From: CAJVXI01 sp036444215
GTDB taxonomy: Bacteria > Patescibacteriota > Minisyncoccia > UBA6257 > UBA9933
NCBI GenBank assembly: GCA_036444215.1
Contig: JAZGAA010000015.1
Location: 1-9,134, forward strand
DNA length: 9,134 nucleotides
Reading direction: 5' to 3'
Part shown: positions 5,096-9,134 of the stretch, in pieces
Position numbering within the stretch: the first letter of the stretch is position 1
Layout: every line of letters starts with the position of its first letter
Notes under the pieces: generated by a model
The model's database searches: none
The model's input: only the letters and a program-made list of their open reading frames with translations
What the model was told of the DNA's origin: nothing
Made by a program: the position numbers and the translations under genes

Positions 5096-6565
5096 TTAAA
5101 CAATGGGTTCTTCTCCTTCTGCGACCTTTGGCCCGCCTGCATCGCTTTGCGAAGCATTGCGGGCAGGTTGAACCGCGCTTTCGGGTTTGGACTCTTCGGT
5201 TTTAGTAGTTAGCCCTTCTGCTTCGGCAATTTTTCTTTTTACTTCTTCTAATGGCACGCAGTACGTTTGGTGATTATATTCAATAATTTCATTTTTATAA
5301 GAAAGGTGGGTAGGCGGAAGAATTTTCAAAGTTTCAGCTGAAAAAGGATCGTGAGTTTCACCGTCAATGGTCATTTTAATGTAAAATTCCTGCATCCCTA
5401 AATTAATCATATCTTTATCTTTAAAAACCGGCGTCATCTCTTTTTCAAAAAACTTTGCGTCATCACCGCCAACCCTAAAAATAACAATGTTAGCAACATT
5501 GCCCAACATAGTTGCCATAATCTGAGGAGGAAGTTGGGCTCTATATTGATGCGCTACCGTAAGAGCAATGCCGTATTTACGCGCCTCAGTAAGAATATTA
5601 ATAAATGTATCAGTAACCACATTATGAAACTCGTCAACATACAAATAAAAATCTTTTCGCTCTTCTTCAGGAATGCCGGCTCTTGCCATACCGGCCTGAT
5701 GAATTTTGGTAATAAACATTGAGCCAAAAAAACTGGAATTTTCCTCGCCTAATTTTCCTTTAGACAAATTAATCAAAAGAATCTTGCCTTCATTCATTAT
5801 TTTCTCAATATCAACTTTGTTTTCTTTTTGGCCGAAAATATAACGAAGTAATGGATTGGAAAGAAACTGGCCTAATTTATTTACCAAAGGAATAATAGCG
5901 TCTGTATCAAATTTTTCTGACCAGTCAGCAAATTCAATTGCCCAGAAACGCTTAACCATTTCGTCTTCAATATATTCAACAACTTTCTGGCGGTAATTCC
6001 TGTCAGTCAGCATTGAAATCATTCCTCTCATTGTGGCATGAGGATAATCCAACAAAGCCAGACAAGTAAATCTGAAAACGTGTTCCAGACGCGGTGTCCA
6101 GTTGGCGCCAAACTGCTTTTCCATTACTTCAATTAGCCCTTGGGTCACCTGATGTTTTAGTTCCGGAACGATATTAAATAAAGGATTAAAAGAAACCGGC
6201 TGTTGAGTATCTGAAGGGTCAATCAAAACCACGTCTTTTTTCCTGTTTTCCGGAATAAAATCAAGAATATTGGCAATAACATCTCCATGCGGATCCATTA
6301 AACACAAACCATGCCCGTAGGAAATATCCTGGCGAATAAGAAGTTCTAAAAGCTTTGATTTACCAACTCCTGATTTGCCGACAGTATAAAAATGGCGGCG
6401 GCGGTCTTTTCTTTTAATGCCGAATATGAATTTTTTTGACTCCAGACCTGCCTCATAATTGGTTCTGCCAAAAAAAGAAAGTTCAGCCGGATCTATCTGG
6501 CCGTAAATAGGTAAATCTGGCGGAGGAGGAGCGTATTTAATTATTTGAATTTTGCCTTCTCTCAT
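5096..6565 (-). CDS. VirD4/TraG-like DNA-translocation ATPase
   Basis: A 489-aa P-loop ATPase of the VirD4/TraG/HerA group. Walker A is GKSGVGKS (63-70), followed by GLCLMDPHGD (86-95), a motif typical of these motors. Walker B is in FYLYVDEFHN (306-315), in the part matching the TraM-recognition region of TraD/TraG, with TEARKYGIALTVAHQ (326-340) after it. No membrane segment is seen; anchoring is probably supplied by the two upstream membrane proteins. It should be a hexameric motor that pumps DNA or protein through an envelope complex (family knowledge). The start overlaps the HEPN-like gene as ATGA (4 nt), so translation is coupled. The N-terminus has a proline run (PPPPDLPIYG, 13-22). 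The last 40 residues are a low-complexity tail that contains a GC-rich palindrome in frame. No relaxase or pilus gene is in view, so the substrate is unknown. Confidence 0.9.
   Translation of the reverse strand: MREGKIQIIKYAPPPPDLPIYGQIDPAELSFFGRTNYEAGLESKKFIFGIKRKDRRRHFYTVGKSGVGKSKLLELLIRQDISYGHGLCLMDPHGDVIANILDFIPENRKKDVVLIDPSDTQQPVSFNPLFNIVPELKHQVTQGLIEVMEKQFGANWTPRLEHVFRFTCLALLDYPHATMRGMISMLTDRNYRQKVVEYIEDEMVKRFWAIEFADWSEKFDTDAIIPLVNKLGQFLSNPLLRYIFGQKENKVDIEKIMNEGKILLINLSKGKLGEENSSFFGSMFITKIHQAGMARAGIPEEERKDFYLYVDEFHNVVTDTFINILTEARKYGIALTVAHQYRAQLPPQIMATMLGNVANIVIFRVGGDDAKFFEKEMTPVFKDKDMINLGMQEFYIKMTIDGETHDPFSAETLKILPPTHLSYKNEIIEYNHQTYCVPLEEVKRKIAEAEGLTTKTEESKPESAVQPARNASQSDAGGPKVAEGEEPIV
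5131..5164. repeat. GC-rich palindrome in the 3' end of the ATPase gene
   Basis: A strong hairpin with a TTT loop (5146-5148): 4 bp, one mismatch, 3 bp, a small internal loop, then 6 bp of GCCCGC against GCGGGC. It is much more GC-rich than its surroundings and is translated in frame within the disordered C-terminal tail (about residues 467-478, PARNASQSDAGG). It resembles the GC-rich palindromic repeats I recall as dispersed in CPR genomes. It could also stall or stop polymerase near the end of the operon, though no T-tract follows. Confidence 0.65.
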
Positions 6566-7083
6566 ACCAATTCCAATTCCTTTGACGTTAAATCCTTTAA
6601 TGTCTTATGATAAATGCTAATTATTCTTTTAGCTTCAGCCGGGGTAAGGTGAAATTCCGTCTCATGAGCTATCCTATTCCTAATTTTATGCGCTTCCCAT
6701 AAATCATCAAGATTTTCAATTTCGCTGGGATGAATGGATTTTAAACGCTCTCCCATATCTTTTCCCGGATGACCATGCCTAATTAAAATTTCATCAACTA
6801 AACCGTCGGCTTCAATAATTGCCAAGCGTAAATCCCGCTCGTCGCCCGATTTTATTTTCTCCAATAATTTCTCCCACTTTCTGCGGATAATTTCCCTGTG
6901 GTGCATAATTTCCCGATACCGGCCATCGGAAACTTTAGGCGATTTAAGAGAATGAATGGCCTGAAGAATTCTTAATTTAGGCCTAAAACGTAATGATTTT
7001 ACAAATAAAACCAAGATGCCGGTTAAAAACCCGGCTAATAAGATAATAATAATAATTTTAATAACAGAAAGAACTGTAGCCAT
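6562..7083 (-). CDS. Membrane-anchored HEPN-like protein
   Basis: A 173-aa protein with one N-terminal membrane segment (about 7-28, very Ile/Leu-rich) followed by a basic stretch and a helical cytoplasmic domain. The helix DLRLAIIEADGLVDEILIRHG (about 84-104) and the later AHKIRNRIAHETEFHLTPAEAKRII region carry the Rx4H signature of HEPN domains (R135, H140, preceded by an Asn-flanked RNR). Many HEPN proteins are ribonucleases; others only bind RNA or serve as structural domains, so activity is not assured. I recall similar small proteins as widespread in CPR genomes. It is packed between the two transport genes: it starts 2 nt after the 457-aa gene stops, and its own stop overlaps the ATPase start as ATGA. 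This implies co-expression with the motor, possibly as an accessory of the envelope complex. Confidence 0.75.
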   Translation of the reverse strand: MATVLSVIKIIIIILLAGFLTGILVLFVKSLRFRPKLRILQAIHSLKSPKVSDGRYREIMHHREIIRRKWEKLLEKIKSGDERDLRLAIIEADGLVDEILIRHGHPGKDMGERLKSIHPSEIENLDDLWEAHKIRNRIAHETEFHLTPAEAKRIISIYHKTLKDLTSKELELV

Positions 7084-7085
7084 AA

Positions 7086-8459
7086 TTATTCGTTTTCGCT
7101 GCCAAAAATCGGTAGGCCGGCTGGCGGACCCATTTTCTTGCTTTCGGCTCTTTTGGTGTGCGGGGCGGTCAAAACTCCTTCAGCCGGAACATGATAAATA
7201 GTTGCTAATTCCGCAGTGCTTAGAATTAGATTTCTTGATTTGAAGTTAAAATTCAAAGGATGTGATGTATAAGCGCTGCCTAATTTCAGCTCTTCCGGCA
7301 TTTTTCTATTACGGTAATTGTGTAAAAGCCGCTGTTTTCTGGCCTCAACTCTTTTAGCAACAAAAAGATGGGGGAAATAAATCCAACGACTCCGGGTCTC
7401 AATCTTAAAATTATTCCTAAAAGAATTAAGAGCTTGTGAAGCATATTGATTTAAAGCGCCTAAAAGACCTCTTCTGGCAAAATTAGTGCTAAAAATAGAA
7501 TTTGGCGCATAATAAACAAATCGAATTATTGTATCAAAGCCGGGCTTGGAAATATTTCTTTCAATTGCTTTAATGACATCCAGTTCACCTGGAGTTAATC
7601 TTCTCATTAAATTTTCGTCTTTTTTGTCCTCAGTTTTTCCACTCCATGCAGGGTGTTCGATTGGCGCCATAAATACGTTCCTTGCTGTATCAGTTAAAGT
7701 GTCTCCTCCTTCGCCTTTTTTCTGCGTTTTTCTGCCAATCAATTTATCTATCAATCTTCTTCCTGCTTCATGCCATTCAGGTCCAACCGGACGAATAAGA
7801 AACTGTACAAAAACTATTTCTTCTTTATGGATATTGGATAATGCCTCTAAGAACGCTGAAATAGGATCAATAGCTAGTTCTTCTTTGGTTTTTTCAAAAT
7901 ACTCATAAGTGGTAATTGGATAAACATCATTTTTAACCAAAACAAATTCACTGCCAAAAACATTGTTCCCTTTTTGATAAATTTCCCCGGTGTTTTTAGG
8001 AAATTCATCCATATAATCTTTTACTTCAAACACCTCAATGTAAGGATACTGGGCATAAAGGCCTGCTTCAACCATTTTCTTGTGTTTTTTTGGCGTCCTG
8101 ATATAAAAATGGATTTCTCCGCCGAAACTTGCCATTTCCAAACTCCACCACATAGTCACCTCTCCATCAACGTATTTTTCAAGTAAGTTATTAGGAGCGT
8201 TTCTCAGTCCATGAAGATTCATAAAAAATTGCTCCATTGCCATGGGCGTTTTCTGAACTTCCCGGGGAATTCTGATTTCTAAAAGAATCCAATCAATGGC
8301 GTTTTTATAGCGTACTTGGCGATGGAAAAGCCAGGTTTGCTCAAATAATTTTGCTATGATAAGCAATAAAACAAAAATCCCCAACCATTGAAAAATAGCC
8401 AGGTTTGCTCTGATAAATTCTAAAAGAGGAGAAAAGGAATCAAGAAAAGGCTGAAACAT
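7086..8459 (-). CDS. Membrane protein partner of the VirD4/TraG-like ATPase
   Basis: A 457-aa protein with one strong membrane segment near the N-terminus (about 22-39, LGIFVLLLIIAKLF core), a basic flank, and a large soluble part. Visible pieces are a conserved EIRIPREVQKTPMAMEQFF stretch (61-79), an alpha/beta region with GGEIHFYIRTP (113-123) and a C-terminal STAELATIYHVP (414-425) followed by SKKMGPPAGLPIFG. In related transport systems that last element leads directly into the P-loop ATPase, and here the next-but-one gene starts with a similar PPPPDLPIYG, so the two look like separated parts of one machine. I believe it belongs to a domain-of-unknown-function family common in CPR (I recall DUF8128, not verified). 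It is the first gene of the three-gene block and lies 82 bp after the regulator gene, with a hairpin repeat between. Confidence 0.75.
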   Translation of the reverse strand: MFQPFLDSFSPLLEFIRANLAIFQWLGIFVLLLIIAKLFEQTWLFHRQVRYKNAIDWILLEIRIPREVQKTPMAMEQFFMNLHGLRNAPNNLLEKYVDGEVTMWWSLEMASFGGEIHFYIRTPKKHKKMVEAGLYAQYPYIEVFEVKDYMDEFPKNTGEIYQKGNNVFGSEFVLVKNDVYPITTYEYFEKTKEELAIDPISAFLEALSNIHKEEIVFVQFLIRPVGPEWHEAGRRLIDKLIGRKTQKKGEGGDTLTDTARNVFMAPIEHPAWSGKTEDKKDENLMRRLTPGELDVIKAIERNISKPGFDTIIRFVYYAPNSIFSTNFARRGLLGALNQYASQALNSFRNNFKIETRSRWIYFPHLFVAKRVEARKQRLLHNYRNRKMPEELKLGSAYTSHPLNFNFKSRNLILSTAELATIYHVPAEGVLTAPHTKRAESKKMGPPAGLPIFGSENE

Positions 8460-8470
8460 AATTTCATCTT

Positions 8471-8534
8471 AACATACTAACATTCAAACATCTAAACATT
8501 CTGCTTTGTTTAAATGTTAATATGTTTAAATGTT
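8471..8534. repeat. Octamer-repeat hairpin between regulator and transport operon
   Basis: The left arm (8471-8497) consists of head-to-tail 8-bp units AACATACT, AACATTCA, AACATCTA and part of a fourth. The right arm (8508-8534) consists of units read on the other strand as AACATTTA, AACATATT, AACATTTA. The two 27-base arms match at 20 positions with every AACAT block in register, around a 10-base loop (ATTCTGCTTT). It fills almost the entire 82-bp intergenic gap. Confidence 0.7.
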
Positions 8535-8541
8535 TCATGAT

Positions 8542-9134
8542 TTACGCAAGGTGGTATCTTCCGTTCGGTAATCGCTTGAAGTTCTTCTTGTTTTGGAGAT
8601 TAAGGAGAATAGTGCCCTTTTTAAGAACTCTCTGCTCAAGAGTTAAATTTACCACCTCTGAAGATGAAAGTGGTCCTTTGGTTTTTATCAACCGGGCGAT
8701 AACCTCTCTGGCAGTTCCCGGCATAAGACCGAATTCTTTAAGACCGTAGATTCCCCGGCCAACCAGAATAAATCGCGTGTCTTTAATTAATTCATTATGA
8801 ACGGTCTGGGGTAAAGCCATTCGTTTATCAAAACCGGCTTTATTAATTGACTCGGCTATTTTCTTAAAATGCATCGGTTTTTGGTGTTTTCTTATCACTA
8901 AATATGCCTTGGCTCTCATTGTTTTTGGTCTAATTTCTTCCCAATGACTCAATCCAAAATCACCATAACTGTTAGTGTCAAATTTTTTAGAAACCGAAAT
9001 ATAATTTAAAGCAATAGCATCCTGCAAGGCGTGAGGTTTAATTGCTTTGGCAAAAAGCTCGTCAAATTTTTTATGAGTAATCAAATCTTCTTTTTTATTG
9101 CTGAAGAATTTTGTTAATTTATTAATAAAATCGT
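8542..9134 (-). CDS. HARE-HTH domain transcription-factor-like protein (5' end beyond window)
   Basis: The frame is open from the window edge to the TAA at 8542-8544, giving 196 residues plus the stop. A TTG at 9084 could be read as a start, but sense codons continue upstream (FINKLTKFFSNKKEDL) without a stop, so the gene almost certainly begins outside the window. The central part, about 8710-8925, has the HARE-HTH pattern (RAKAYLVIRKHQKPMHFKKI, then PQTVHNELIKDTRFILVGRG and YGLKEFG). This is a winged-helix type found in the RNA polymerase delta subunit RpoE and in restriction enzymes. The C-terminal 50 residues (LSSSEVVNLTLEQRV, TILLNLQNKKNFKRL) look like a second winged helix. In CPR genomes such proteins may carry a sigma-70 region-4-like part at the N-terminus (recollection, not visible here). 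A role at promoters or with RNA polymerase is inferred. Confidence 0.8.
   Translation of the reverse strand, partial: DFINKLTKFFSNKKEDLITHKKFDELFAKAIKPHALQDAIALNYISVSKKFDTNSYGDFGLSHWEEIRPKTMRAKAYLVIRKHQKPMHFKKIAESINKAGFDKRMALPQTVHNELIKDTRFILVGRGIYGLKEFGLMPGTAREVIARLIKTKGPLSSSEVVNLTLEQRVLKKGTILLNLQNKKNFKRLPNGRYHLA

Noticed and set aside
4945..5157. Minus-strand frame of 70 codons between cutA and the ATPase
   Set aside because: It runs through the palindrome, the repeats and both gene ends in another frame, with no family pattern.
5131..5164. Intrinsic terminator for the transport operon
   Set aside because: The hairpin is strong, but it lies inside the coding sequence and no T-tract follows on the minus strand.
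7546..7908. Plus-strand open frame of 120 codons
   Set aside because: It lies wholly inside the 457-aa transport gene in antisense and has shadow-like Ser/Leu/Phe composition without motifs.
5096..8459. Complete conjugative element
   Set aside because: Only the coupling-type ATPase and membrane partners are visible; no relaxase, VirB-type channel, integrase or attachment site is present.
8471..8534. CRISPR-like array
   Set aside because: Units are only 8 bp with no spacers, arranged as an inverted repeat, and no cas genes are present.
1..9134. Alternative genetic code with TGA as glycine, as in some CPR lineages
   Set aside because: The HEPN-like gene ends at TGA within an ATGA overlap and copy 3 ends at TGA exactly where its paralogue ends, so TGA acts as stop.

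Overview
The window is AT-rich, and every gene I can support lies on the minus strand, so it reads from high to low coordinates. Gene families, dense packing (a 4-nt ATGA overlap, an 8-nt overlap, gaps of 0, 2 and 3 nt), near-leaderless promoters and low-complexity AT-rich intergenic repeats point to a Candidate Phyla Radiation (Patescibacteria, Parcubacteria-like) genome. This is inferred from protein style, since no rRNA or marker gene is present. TGA and TAA both act as stops, so the code looks standard (table 11).

Right part (9134 to 5096). A HARE-HTH regulator, cut by the window edge, is followed by an octamer-repeat hairpin and then a tight three-gene block: a 457-aa membrane-anchored protein, a 173-aa membrane-anchored HEPN-like protein, and a 489-aa VirD4/TraG-type ATPase. 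The first and last look like the two halves of a conjugation/secretion-type motor. No relaxase or other secretion gene is visible, so DNA or protein export, DNA uptake, or pilus work are all open.

Middle (5095 to 4628). A cutA gene sits between two AT-rich repeat patches that contain near-perfect inverted repeats.

Left part (4627 to 1). Three paralogues of a cysteine-rich, zinc-finger-flanked family occur here. The first met is a pseudogene (N-terminal finger lost, linker deleted, frameshifted). Then come a solitary HicB-like gene and a hicBA toxin-antitoxin pair, each with its own predicted promoter. The hicA stop directly abuts the start of the full-length 594-aa paralogue. The third copy follows after one in-frame stop and one sense codon, and runs off the left edge. 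The toxin-antitoxin genes are thus embedded in the paralogue array and probably co-transcribed with its two intact members.

The most interesting material is the cysteine-rich family itself (tandem repeats with a Cys every third residue, flanked by duplicated zinc modules that degenerate in a complementary way), its coupling to hicBA, and two palindromic elements sitting in frame inside coding sequences. There is no gene-free stretch longer than about 80 bases.
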